DNA of 64,000 nucleotides, from NCBI RefSeq assembly GCF_003254395.2, contig NC_037650.1, positions 4,337,001 through 4,401,000 on the forward strand, in the 5' to 3' direction. Shown one piece after another: positions 36,501 through 49,581 of the stretch. The stretch comes from Apis mellifera. Its lineage: Eukaryota > Arthropoda > Insecta > Hymenoptera > Apidae. Under the pieces are notes generated by a model, which was given only the letters and a program-made list of their open reading frames with translations, made no database searches and was not told the origin of the DNA. Position 1 is the stretch's first letter; every line of letters starts with the position of its first letter. The translations under genes and the position numbers were made by a program.

Positions 36501-37538
36501 ATTCATAGCAACTCCAACTTCATAATTGATTTTGTTGCGATGCATTTGAAAAATAACAATGGACTTTGATAAACTTTGTGTTAGTCGACTGAAAGGGAAA
36601 CCGCATTTGAGGGCACATGTGATGGGGGATGCCAATTTCGACGCGTGCACGTGGTAAAAAATATACGTGGGCGGGAAACTTGACCCGGTTATTCTCAATA
36701 ACGGAGAACCCGCCACCTTTCTCAGGAGCCTACGACGATCGATCTTGCGACGACAAACACGACGCGACGTCAAGCGGTTTCCAAGTGTAGCAAGTGATGC
36801 TCTAAATGCACTTTAAATTCACTGCTCGAATCGTAATAGCGGTTAAGCCTTGGCAACAGAATCCATGGCCAACCATTTCCCTCCAAATCTTTTTTCCTTT
36901 TTTTTTTTTTTTTTTTAACTGTGTTTTCTCTCGAAAACCCAACGTTATTAACGTTAAAAGTTAAATGGAATAGATTGGAAAAATAATATTTGATATTTGT
37001 ATCTTTTCTAACTGAAATTTACCACTCTTCACTCTTGAAATGTTAAAGTTCATTATTGTTTTATGCACAGATGGCACAGATAGTTAAAGGGCAAGCATCG
37101 GCAAATATATTATATTAAAAACGACGGTAAAGTGGTTACACGAAGCATGTCGAACAAACGAAACGTGCGATCATAAATTATGTTGGGAACCAAGGCTGGA
37201 ATGGAATACGACGCGTTGCAATTTTAAGCATATATGCATTACCAACGCATGTTTATACCAATTGTGTTACTTTATTACGTTACGGTCTTAATTTCAAGAG
37301 AAAGGTTTCAGCCGTGTCCTTAGCTTTCATTTTGATCAATAAACGAACAGAACAATTCGAGATGCGCGTGCAACAGATTCTTTCACGTTTTCAATTCGAT
37401 GAATTTCCCTTCCCGTCATCGTTATATCTGTTTGTATAATATTTTGTGGGAGTACTCGCGAAATGATTCATCCTGGAGTGGTTTCGCCGCGGTAGATAAG
37501 ATTATAGGCCTTTTTATCTTCCGTTTTCTTCATTTACA

Positions 37539-37575
<37 letters not shown>

Positions 37576-39566
37576 TCGATATTGAAATAGTGTCGGCGTG
37601 GAATTTTTAATTTCATATAAATAAATAAATAAATAACAATGTAAACAACTCTTACAATCATTCTTTGGATCGTTGTTACGATTATCAACTACTTAAATAC
37701 GTTTCGTTATTTTTTTAATTCATTGTTAATATGATATCGAAGATGTTTTTCTTTTTTCTTTTTTACAATATATGATAAAAATTCGCCACGAATATTGAAT
37801 CGTGAAGGTGGAACGCGACAGAAGCCATAGATCAGTAGTCGGTTGGCAAAGTTCAGACACAACATACGAATAGATTGGTGCATTTACAGGCGCCAAAGCT
37901 TCCCTTATATCTGTGCAATACGACACCACTACTCTTTTCGTCAATTCTACATATATTTCTTGATATGGAAAAAGAAGAAAAGATATTAATCGAGCACGAA
38001 ATATTCAATGAACGAAGAATTTGCCTATCTAATTACGGGGTTATATAATAATTAACGAAGAACTGTGCGAGAGAAGTCGAGGGAACGTTAATTAATTCGA
38101 AAAAAAAAAGAGAGGAAAGTGTATTATCATCTTCGAATTTAGCGATTCAACCGCGTGCACCAGCAGCTCGCTCTCTCACTCCGTCCACCTTTTCAATTAA
38201 CAAGCTGCGTGGGAACCCCGTGCAGGATTTTACTTTTTCTTTTCCCTTTGCGCGGGTAAAACACACTTCTGAGAGTAATCGTTATTTGGTACGTAACGTA
38301 GAAAGCATGGGAATCGCGATACGCTTGAACCAAGTCAACCGAATCGAACGTTTATTCGAAGAGAAAGGATAGAATTTATTTCGGATTAAAGTGATAGGAT
38401 CTTTTTGCGAATCATCGGCCGCTCACTCTTCGAAAAGCAAACAGCGGAGTGGATTTCTAAAATACGTGTGAATTCGCGTATGGCGAAGAGGGTTAATCGG
38501 TCAATTTTTATCGATCAATATTTCCCTTTTGATAACAACGTTATACAAATGTTTTTCGAATATCTTCTTCGTTCTGATTTTATTCGTATGTTGCGGATTA
38601 TTAATATTCGTAGATAAAGTGTTTATTTATTAATTATATATAATTGATTTGCGAAGATTCGTTTAATGCGGTTAATTCGAAAAATTGTGTAATTTAAGAT
38701 CGCAACGTCAGATCGTAAGATCGCAATCGACTAACCTCAAAAACGGAAAAATAAAATAATTATATTAAACGCGACGTAGCATTCGTATTCGTTGTTAAAT
38801 TATAGCTAGCGCGTTTTACGGTTGAACATCTAAATACGGTGATGTTCACAATTTCGAGGTTAATCGTTCCGTTGATAATTTCATGGAAGGAAAAGTATTC
38901 CACTTTGTTGTTGAGAAAGTTGTAATTATTGGCTTTATTATAGCTTTTTGATAGAGATAGCTTACGCTGAAATATTATATTGTAAATTGTTCTTAATTAG
39001 AATATCGATGCAATTTTTAATATATATTAAAAGATCCTAGAATCTTTTTTTTTATCTCCTTTCTTCGATCAAACATTATTTTTCAAACAACGTTTCGCGT
39101 AAATGATCGAGATCTAATTGTTCACAATTACTTTTCATTTCTTCAGTACATAATTAATTCAAAGATTACTGAATTTACTGAATTTACCGAGTATCACTGT
39201 CCTGTTATATAAAAACATTTTGTCGCCTTCGAAGCAGCTTTCAATTACAATGATAAAAAAATACAAAGAAGTTGAAGAAGGCAGTGAACTTATATACCGT
39301 TGCTTAATATTTCTTCAGATCACGTAATCCTTTTTCCGTCTTTACACTTTGCTCGATAACAGTACATTTTGTCTCTCATTTGTATAATCTTGAGACAATC
39401 ACGTTCGTTTCAATACCGTTACGTGTATTTCTTCATCTTTTGGAAAGAAGAAAAAAAGATCGTATTCTTGAAATATTTCGCATCGCCTTTTGAAATATTT
39501 CTTTGAAGACTTTTTTTTTAACCTGTCATAGTAGTTTCGTAATTATTATATTCGCCATGCTCCTTC

Positions 39567-39597
<31 letters not shown>

Positions 39598-42500
39598 TAT
39601 GGAAGCGATATTCGCGATAAAAGCGTAATGACAGTTCTAACGCGATAACCAATCCCGATTTGGCGCATTCGGCGTCGAAATCGATATGCCATATTACCGA
39701 CCTCATTTTCATACGTACTACTCGCGGAAAGGGGAAAACGGGTCATCTTTTGAAAAGAAGGAAAATTAAAAGACGCTAAGTAATTAACTCGCGCTAGCTC
39801 GTTCGTGTTCGTACGAGAAAGAGAAAGAAAGAAAGAGAAAAATTTACCTACTTGGACCTAGCATATCTCGAGGCGATATATGCTTCCTTGTTAAACCGTA
39901 AAACTTAAGTTTATGAAACGTCTATGATAATATTTTTCAAACTTTTATATCGGTGTAACAATTCGCGAGGTATATCCTCGGTTGATATATAATTGACTTG
40001 ACCTTAATGAGAATGGAAAAAGAAAAAAAAAAGAAAGAAAGAAAGAAAGAAAGAAAAAGTGAATATAATAATTCAAAGGAGAAAAAAAATTGTGTGTTCT
40101 TCAGGGTGGTAGAGTATGGGTACCACATCCGGAAAAAGTTTGGGAAGGCGCGGTGCTGTTGGAGGATTATAAATTAAACCAGCCAAGTTTGAAAGTTCGC
40201 ACGGACGAGTCGAGTCAAACGAAAATCTTGGAGATAAAATCGGATACCGATTTGCCACCGTTGAGGAATCCCGATATACTGATAGGGGAGAACAATTTGA
40301 CATCGTTGTCGTTCCTTCACGAGCCAGCTGTCCTCTACAATCTTCAGATACGTTTCCAACGGCACTGTATTTACACGTATTGCGGTATCGTTCTGGTCGC
40401 TTTCAACCCTTACAATGAACTGCCGATTTACGGGAACGACACGATATGGGCGTACAGGGGGCAGGCGATGGGCGATTTGGAGCCCCACATATTCGCCGTC
40501 GCAGAAGAAGCTTACACGAAGTTGGAAAGGTTCGAAGCAAATTATTATAAATTTTTCTTAGATGTCGTACAAACATCTGTGCGATTGTTCTCGATGAGAT
40601 TTCTAAGAGGGAGATATTTGCGTGGTAAATTTTGCGCAGGGAAGGGCACGATCAATCCATCATCGTTTCTGGAGAATCTGGGGCCGGGAAAACGGTGTCC
40701 GCGAAATATACGATGCGATATTTCGCCACTGTCGGCGGTTCCACGACCGAGACCCAAGTGGAAAAGAAAGTTCTTGCCTCTTTGCCGATCATGGAAGCCA
40801 TCGGCAACGCGAAGACGACGAGAAACGACAATTCGTCGAGATTCGGCAAGTTCATCGAGATTCAATTTAACAAGTACTATCACATCACAGGGGCCAGTAT
40901 GAGAACGTATCTGCTCGAAAAGTCGAGAGTCGTGTTTCAGGTATGCCGATTAATTGTTGAATTAGAATTGGAATGGAAATGGGTGAAATGTAGACTAGAT
41001 TAATTTTCCAGACGCACGAGGAAAGGAATTATCATATATTTTATCAAATGTGCGCGGCCGCAGCGCGGCTTCCACACTTGCATTTAGGCCATCAGAATAA
41101 GTTCCACTATCTGAATCAAGGAAACAATCCTTTCATCGATGGCGTGGACGACTTGGTGTGTTTCGACGAGACGATAACCGCCCTCACCATGCTCGGATTT
41201 TCGTCCAAACAACAGGACGACATGCTTCGTATTCTCGCGGCTATAATACATTTAGGGAACGTGAATATAGGGAATTGTGATAACCAAACGTTGAACAACG
41301 AAAGCGACACCGAGACCAGTTATATTCACGTAAATATCTATATCATCTCGATGGATAAGATTTCCACTCGACTTATTGTACATGGCTTATTGTCGTCTCT
41401 TTTTCTTCCTCTTCTTCTTTTTAGCCCGCGGACAAACATCTTTTAACGATGTGCGAGTTGTTGGGCACCGATGTGAACGCGATGAGGAAATGGCTGTGCC
41501 ATAGGAAAATCGTGTCGATGAGGGAGGTGTTCTTGAAACCGATGAACGTGGAACAGGCGATCGGCGCCAGAGACGCGCTGGCCAAGCACATTTACGCGGA
41601 ATTGTTCAACTGGATCGTGACCGGTATCAATAATTCCCTCCAATCGCAGAACAAACCCCAATGTTTCATCGGTGTTCTCGATATTTACGGCTTCGAGACG
41701 TTCGAGGTGAACTCGTTCGAACAATTCTGTATAAATTACGCGAACGAGAAGCTGCAACAACAGTTCAATCAACACGTGTTCAAGTTAGAGCAGGAGGAAT
41801 ATTTCAGGGAGGAGATCGAGTGGACTTTCATAGACTTCTATGACAATCAACCGTGTATCGATCTTATCGAGACGAAACTGGGCATCCTCGATCTGTTGGA
41901 CGAAGAGTGCAGGGTAAAAAAATAATTTTCTCCGAGCGATCGCTCCGTGATTTTTATTTTATAACGCGTCAATTATTGTATATCCGCAGATGCCGAAAGG
42001 CTCGGATAACTCGTGGGCGGAGAAACTGTACTCCAAGTGTGGAAAGTCGAAACACTTCGAGAAGCCACGATTCGGCACCTCCTCCTTCTTGATTCATCAT
42101 TTTGCCGATCGCGTGCAATACGAAGCGACCGGTTTTTTGGAGAAAAACAGAGACACCGTTATCGAGGAACAGGTCGACGTGCTGCGAAACGGAGATGTAC
42201 GTAAAACGATGTGCATAAATGACTTTTACGAAGAGAAATTGTTGGGACACGTTTCTTATTATACATTTTCCCTCGTTATTCCTTTCAGAATAAATTATTG
42301 AAGAAATTGTTCAGCGACGAGGATCCGAAGCTTGTAGTGCCGAACGTGAGAGTAAAAGTATCCGCTCAAAAGCCGGTATTAAGCACGCCTAAGCAAAATA
42401 AAAAAACGGTAAGTTTAACGAGGAGGTAGAGAGAGAGAGAAAGAAAAAGAATTTCAATCGCAAATCCCTGGTTAATTATTTTAACCAATTAACAAATATA

Positions 42501-45500
42501 AAATTTGTACGAAATTTTCAGGTGGGCTCGCAATTCCGTGACTCGTTAAACATGCTGATGTCGACGTTGAACGCGACCACTCCGCACTATGTGCGCTGCA
42601 TCAAGCCGAACGATTCGAAGGAAGCTTTCGAATACAATCCGGTCCGCGCTGTGCAACAATTACGAGCTTGCGGAGTTCTCGAGACAATTAGAATATCGGC
42701 GGCTGGTTTCCCCAGTCAAAGAACGTATAACGAATTCTTTCTCAGATACAGATGCCTGTGCAAGTTCAAGGATATACGACGTGACGATCTCAAAGAGACA
42801 TCCCGTCGTATATTGGGAAGGTTCGTCGCCCTTATCTTCTCCTCGTATATATTATTATTTATTTTCCTGTCCGATCTCGATCGAGTACAAAATTTCTTAC
42901 ATCAGGTACATCAAGGACGATGATAAGTTTAAATTCGGTAAGACGAAGGTTCTTTTTCGCGCTGGCCAAGTGGCTTATTTGGAAAAATTACGGGCTGAAC
43001 GGCAGCGAGACGCTTGCATCATGATCCAGAAAACGGTGCGCGGGTTGATCTGTCGTAGCAGGTACAAGAAGATTCGGCGGGCTGTGCTCGGTCTTCAGAG
43101 GTACGGCAGGGGTTACATCGCGAGGCAGAAGGCTCAAGCCGTGAGGGAAGAAAGGGCAGCGATAAAAATTCAGGCTCGCGTCAAAGGTTGGCTGAAGAGG
43201 CGCCGTTACCTTCAGATAAAGCGCACAATTCTCGGTATTCAGATATACGGGAGAGGAAAAATGGCGCGAGAAAGGTACGAACGGATGAAGGACAATGCCG
43301 CGGCAATCGTGATTCAAAGATTCGCCAGGGGATATCTCATAAGGATGGCGTGCAAGAAGAAATTGAGAAATATTGTTATAGTCCAGTCTTACGTAAGGAG
43401 GTATTTGGCGAAAAAAGTGTTCAAGAGATTGAAGGCTGAGGCGAGGAGCGTGGAACACGTGAAATCTCTCAATAAGGGATTGGAGAAGAAGATCATGACG
43501 TTGCAGGAAAAGATCACTGAACTTGTATGTTTTAATCGTTCGTTATTTAAGAATTTAAAGATACATATATATCGGTATCTCGATGCTTGAAATGAAATGT
43601 TTGGATCTGTTCTTTTTCCTTTTTTTAGACGAAGGAGAATCATGTATTGAAAAATCTTCAAAACGAAATGATAGATTTGAAACACAAACTCGAAGGATTG
43701 AAATCCGTAGATGCGGAAAATAAGAAATTAAACGTTATATTGGTGGAGAAGGAGAAAGAATTAGAAAAAATAAAGAATATAGTGAAAGTTGAAAGAGATG
43801 AAAAGATGGATATATTACAGGTATTTTTGTTGGAAAATCTTTTTCAGAAAAATTGTATAAAAAAACAAAAAGAAAAGAAAAGAAAAATCTAAATTTTTAT
43901 TTTATTTTATTTTATTCTGTATAGGACAAAGAGAGAAATGTCCAAGAAAAAGAACAACAAAATATAGAGCTTCAAAACGAGATTGAAAAGTTACGAAAAG
44001 AATTGTCGATAGCTACTGAAAAGTTGAAGAACAATCAACGCGGTGTTGAGGAGGATTTGAAGCATCGTTTGGAACAAGAGAAAGATCTTCTCCTGCTGGA
44101 TCAAGATCAGGATCGTGGCGCTTATCAAAAATTATTGAAGGAATATCACGAATTGGAACAACACGCGGAAATGTTGGAGCAGAAACTTGCTATGCATGTA
44201 CCTGCGCATTCTCGTTCTCTTAGTAATGCTTCCAGCAGCAGTGGGCAAATCGTCGGATCTACGGAGCTTCCACAAGACGATCAAAACATTGTAAAATTAT
44301 TTTTATTATATATTTTTATCGAGATTTATTTTACTTCCTAATGTTTCAACGTTTTACATTATTTTTTCGAAGGATTTGGGTTACGGATCGGTAAGATCTA
44401 CCGCCTCTTCTTCCGCTCCTTATTCACGATTGGAAACGATCGATTGGAATCAACAGAGATCGGACAGTCCTCCCGATGGGGAAGTTCAAGCGAATAAATC
44501 ACCGTCTGAAACAAATGGACCGACACATGCACCGGTAGATATCGGACTGGTCTTAAAATTACAACAAAAATTGAAGGACGTTGAGAAGGAGAAAGGAAGA
44601 TTGATCAGGATGGTAGAAGATTTGGAACGTGATAGCCCTGAAGAAACTTCTAGGATGCAAGATACATTTAGGGTAATTTTATATACCAATATATATATTG
44701 GTTAGTAGATCACAAATGCTGATATTGAAATAAATATTTTTTTTTTGATTTTATTAGCTTCAAGAATTGGAAATGGAGAATGCTCAATTGAAGAAAGATT
44801 TAGGTTCGTTGAGAAAGAGTATGACTTCAGCAGGTGTAACAGGAGCGCAGCAGAATCTCATGGGTAACTTATTAATTTACATAGCTAAAGAGTTTATCCA
44901 TTATATGATTTATCGATTACTGTAATTTGCTTTCTTTTTTTCATTTGTGTTTATTTAATCTATCGTTAATATTATATAATATTTACGTTCGTTTAATTTT
45001 TTCACTGTTGCTTTTCTATTTTCCACTGTATTAACCACAAAGCTTGGTTTATATGGTGATGTTTAAATATACATCTTCATAAATTTTGCTTTTGTTTTTC
45101 TTGTTATCCATATACTTCGTATGTATATCAACGTTAATAAAAAAAAAAGTTAATAAAAAAAAAAAAAAGCACAACTCTCGCCTTAATAATAAAAGTTCAT
45201 ATTACATGCTTTACCTCTCTCGATGTTTAATTATTTATAACGTATAAAAGCAATAAAAAGTTTATGGAAAAATTTGTTCTTTTTTTTGCTCTTTCATTTT
45301 ATTTATTTATTCATTTATTTATTTATTTTGTTTTTGATCATATATTATTTTTGGAAATATAAATCAAGTAAAAAAAAGAAAAGAAAAAGAAATACGATGA
45401 ATAATTTTTATTTTAGGACAATTCGATGCACTTCAAGAAGAGCTTGAAAGAAGGCGGGAAGAATGCATTCAATTGCGCAGCGTACTGGCAGATAATACGC

Positions 45501-48244
45501 GAAGAATGAAGAGCTTAGGTTCAAATTATGGTCGTGACGTGGACATAATAAATGAAGATGGAGAATTAGTACTCGCTTTCGAAGCGCAGAAAAAAATTAA
45601 CAGGTAATTTGAGATTTCTCAAACTGTCTCTGATTTTTCTTTTCACGGAAGGAAAACAGCTAATCGTGTTTTGTCGTTTGTGCATGCAATTCAATTTTCA
45701 GTAGACTTAAAACAATGGCCTCAAGAGAGTGAGTTGAGCAGATATTTTGCCGTGATTAATCAGCGATCCATTTTATATAGCGATCTTTATATAGCGATTC
45801 ATAATTTCGGGATCAAATCAGCGAAATTTATTATTAACGCATTAAATAATATTTATTGCTAATACATTGTTCATTTATTATGATTTAGTGCTAGCTTTTT
45901 TTTTCAGTTCTTTTCGATTAAAATTGATCTTTTTAAAAATGATTTTTTTTTACATATGTCTATTTAAAGGCAATTAGAAGATGAACTTCAAATGAAAGAG
46001 AAAGGATGGAGATTGCAGAGAGATGAATGGCGAGCAGAAATTGATAGATTGCAAGAGGAAATCGAGAAACAACAGAAATTACTTTCTGTAAATTTGAGTA
46101 AATCGCCACAGACTCAGACTGAGGCATACATGCAACACGAAATTGCCAGGCTGACATCTGAAAACTTAGTAAATATTGTTTATCAGAAAATAAAACATCA
46201 ATAAAATGTTTAACATTAATACTAATTAATATTTCATATAGGGACTGCAAGAAAAATATGATAAAATGGCCGAAGAATGTAGAAAGTTCAAGAGACGATG
46301 CAAAATACTTACAAAACGTTTGAAAGATGCAGGCTGTAAGTATAGATTATTTATACAATCAAACGAAATTAATTTACTTTGTTTTAACACTCTAAAAAAA
46401 AGTATTACGTATAATAAGAAATAATTCAAAATGTAGTATTAAAATTATGCAATATTTAAATGCTTTCAAAGATGAGGGAGATGATGCTAAGGAACATAAA
46501 GATCGCTCTTATATATTAAGGGGCTCTGGTGAGTGTGTGGTCGATTTACTTTCATTGAATTTTGCGAACCATAACTCACCCTGGCTCTTATCATTTACAT
46601 AAATACTTAAAAAGAAACTCATTGTTCACGATCAAAAATAATTGTTACATGTATTTTTTATTTTATCCTTCAATTATTTCAATTTATGCACATTTTCTTC
46701 AGTCTTATTTTTGATGATAAACTTTAAATAAATTAATCATTTGAACAATAAACATTTAATATCCGTTTTATAGTACCAGATACTACAGAATCTGTAAACG
46801 ATTCCACAATAATATCTACTGGCAATGGAACGGCGGATAATGGAAGTAATTTGCCAGTAATTCGAAAGAAAGAGAGAGATTATGAGGGCATGTTCGAGTT
46901 TAGAAGAGAAGATATTAACGTAATAATACGTCACCTTGTTATCGGTAAATTCAATTAACTTTTTGCATTTTTTAAATGCTATCAGCATTTCTCAAATCAT
47001 TTTCATTCTTTCTAGACTTAAAACCTAGAGTTGCGGTGACGTTACTTCCTGGTTTGCCGGCCTATATCCTCTTCATGTGTATAAGGCATACAGACTGTAT
47101 AAACGATGATGAAAAAGTGAGATTGCTGTTAACAGGCTACCTCAATGCCGTAAAACGTGTAGTTAAGAAACGTGAAGACTTTGATTCCAGTGTGCTCTGG
47201 TTCAGTAATACATTAAGATTGTTACATAGTATGAAACAATATTCCGGAGACAAACCTTTCCAAATTGAGAATACTCCAAGACAGAATGAACAGTGTCTTA
47301 GAAATTTCGACCTAAGCGAATACAGGGTTGTGTTAAGCAATGTAGCGCTCTGGATTTTCAACAATATTATAACGAATCTTAAAGAAAGAATTCAGGCTTT
47401 AACAGTGCCCGCTCTCCTCGAACACGAAGCCATATCTGGTTTGAATTCTAATAAACTTGGTAGACCCAGGTCATCTTCTATGGGAGAAGAGCCAGAATCA
47501 ACCCAGCAAAAGCTTAACAAACTTCTCGATGAACTCACATCAGTGTATAAAACTCTTCAATATCATGGTGTTGATTCTGAGATCGTTATACAACTTTTCA
47601 AACAATTGTTTTATTTCATGTGTGCTAGTGCTCTAAATAATTTGCTTCTGAGGAATGAACTTTGTCATTGGACAAAGGGCATGCAAATAAGGTTTGTAAA
47701 AGTTTGCTATATTCATTTAACGTAATTACTTTATCATTCTTATTTGATTTTGTAGATATAATTTAAGTCATTTGGAACAATGGGCAAGAGATCGAAGATT
47801 GGAACCAGCATCTGAAGCGCTTCAGCCTATTGTGCAAGCAGCACAGCTTTTACAAGCTCGTAAAACAGATGATGACGTAAATTCCGTATGCGAAATGTGC
47901 AACAAATTAACTGCGAATCAAATAGTCAAAATTTTAAATTTGTATACACCCGCTGACGATTTTGAAACGCGTGTGCCAGTTTCGTTCATTAAAAAAGTAC
48001 AGGTTAAATTGAGTGAACGTGGTGAGAACAACGAACAAGTAAGTGTGAATTTTATCTTTAAATATTATTCTTCGATTTATTAATTACATTAATAGAAAAA
48101 TAATTGATTGGAAATATTTTTTAGCTGCTAATGGATCTTATGTATTCGTATCCAGTAAGATTTCCATTCAATCCATCAGATATTCGATTAGAAGATATCG
48201 AAATACCGGAAGTACTTCATTTACCCATGCTCAAAAAAGTTTAA
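33575..48244 (+). CDS. didum: Myosin V heavy chain (unconventional actin motor)
   Basis: Processive actin motor for organelle and vesicle transport. Exons: 33575-33601, 40105-40529, 40640-40940, 41012-41329, 41425-41913, 41990-42196, 42289-42408, 42522-42820, 42906-43524, 43629-43820, 43925-44290, 44373-44672, 44758-44863, 45417-45603, 45970-46168, 46242-46335, 46472-46528 (cassette), 46774-46944, 47016-47691, 47756-48038 and 48125-48244. Phases fit throughout: 1851 aa with the cassette, 1832 without (animal myosin V about 1800-1860). The N-terminus is an SH3-like segment (RVWVPHPEKVWEGA). The P-loop GESGAGKT is at residues 162-169, with SSRFGKFIEI and DIYGFETFEVNSFEQFCINY in the motor. Six IQ motifs lie at about 750-910 (e.g. 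IQKTVRGLICRSRY, IQARVKGWLKRRRY), followed by a coiled-coil stalk. The C-terminal DIL globular tail contains LLPGLPAYILFMCIRH and KGMQIRYNLSHLEQW. The first coding exon holds only nine codons, with ATG at 33575 in AACGATGAC. Confidence 0.96.
37542..37572. repeat. (TA)n microsatellite in myosin V intron 1
   Basis: An uninterrupted TA dinucleotide run. Confidence 0.92.
40031..40056. repeat. (GAAA)n microsatellite
   Basis: Tetranucleotide run about 50 bases upstream of the acceptor of myosin V exon 2. Confidence 0.9.
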
Positions 48245-49581
48245 TAGAAAATAGAAATGGAAAAAATTAGAGAGACCCTATTGTGCATATAACTTTTAGT
48301 TGAGTAACAACCTAATAAATAATATAGCCTATTTATTAAAAAAAAAAAAGAAAAAAAAGAAAAAAAGAAAGAAAAAAAAAAGAAACAGATAATAAGGGCT
48401 TACATTACTTTTGTCAAATTAGATAACGCATCGAGAAGGGTCATCGATACATTTTATATATTTTTTTTTACTCATGTAATTTGTATTTTATGAAACATCA
48501 TTCCTATTCTTCCCTATAAAAATATTAAATTAAAAATTTCGTTGTGACAATTTTCGTTAATATTATATAAAGATTGTACGTCAAGATTTAAAAAACGATG
48601 TTGAGATAAGGCTCTGCTGGAGCTTGCAATTTATATAACATGTGAATTGGATAAAAATGTTAGACGTACGGATACACAACAAGAATAGTGAGATATACGA
48701 ATGCAAATATAAACGATGAAACGAAGTGCCGAATTCTGTATCATAAAGTACAGAAACGTTGTTATCAAGATTAAAAATGTTTAAGAAATGTGTTGTTTCT
48801 CGGTATTGTTAGTCTATCAAAAGTTATTATGATAAAATATTGCAACTCCAAGCATGAACTTTATGTATGTAAGAAAAGAAATTTATGGAAGTATGTAAAA
48901 GTTATTATGTAAAAAAAGGAAGGCAAGATATAAAGTTATGTTGGGATAGATTGTATATTTTGTGATACGAGGAAATCTGCCTACGAAGTCTATTTCCATA
49001 GACTCTAGGGGCAATATAGAAGAAGGAGTAAAGATAGAGGTATATAATATTGTTATAATATAATTTATAAATGTGCAAACAATTGTATTTTGTGCCATTT
49101 TATTAGTAGAACGTAACTAAATTCTGTTTCTTACGTTAATCGATCTGTACTTACGTTTCACAAATATATTCTATGGAATAATTTCTAACGAAATTCCTAT
49201 AAACCCGAATTGTACAGAAAAAAAAAACATCTGTCTACACGATTATACCTTGACTCGATGTGACAAATTTATTTGTTCCTACAATGAAAATAAAAACGAA
49301 CGTTGATGAAAAACATTGATGTCCTATTACTATTTAATTAACATGTTGTATATACTACTAATAATAACAAGGAAATTAAAAAATAGAAACAAATTCTGAC
49401 GAAAGTAAAATTATTTATTTCGTATCACAATGCTGTTACATAAATATCATTTTTATACCGACGATAAAATGTTAATTAAATTTAATACATCAATTAGAAA
49501 TGTGAATGAAGCTTGGAAGAAGCAAGGAAGGTGAAATATTGAAAAATCCAATAATATTGGAATAAAAAATATGCAATTTCT
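48245..49581. other. Convergent 3' UTRs of myosin V and CCT5
   Basis: Myosin V (+) and CCT5 (-) end tail to tail here. AATAAA near 48315 is followed by an A-rich stretch at 48337-48385, and another AATAAA lies near 49284 for the plus strand; TTTATT near 49405-49420 could serve the minus strand. No other gene was seen. Confidence 0.55.

Larger units (their letters stand above)
33602..40104 (+). other. Myosin V intron 1 (6.5 kb)
   Basis: No coding exon was recognised. GC-richer islands at about 34,780-35,350 and 35,680-36,780, together with a smaller one at about 38,080-38,480, stand out from AT-rich DNA and are candidate enhancers or alternative 5' exons. It also holds a (TA)n run at 37542-37572, a TAAA run near 37620 and a GAAA run at 40031-40056 near the acceptor. 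Confidence 0.6.

Noticed and set aside
40545..40902. Alternative reading frames over myosin V exon 3
   Set aside because: The frame with GESGAGKT and correct phase to both neighbouring exons is the real one; the others are shadows.
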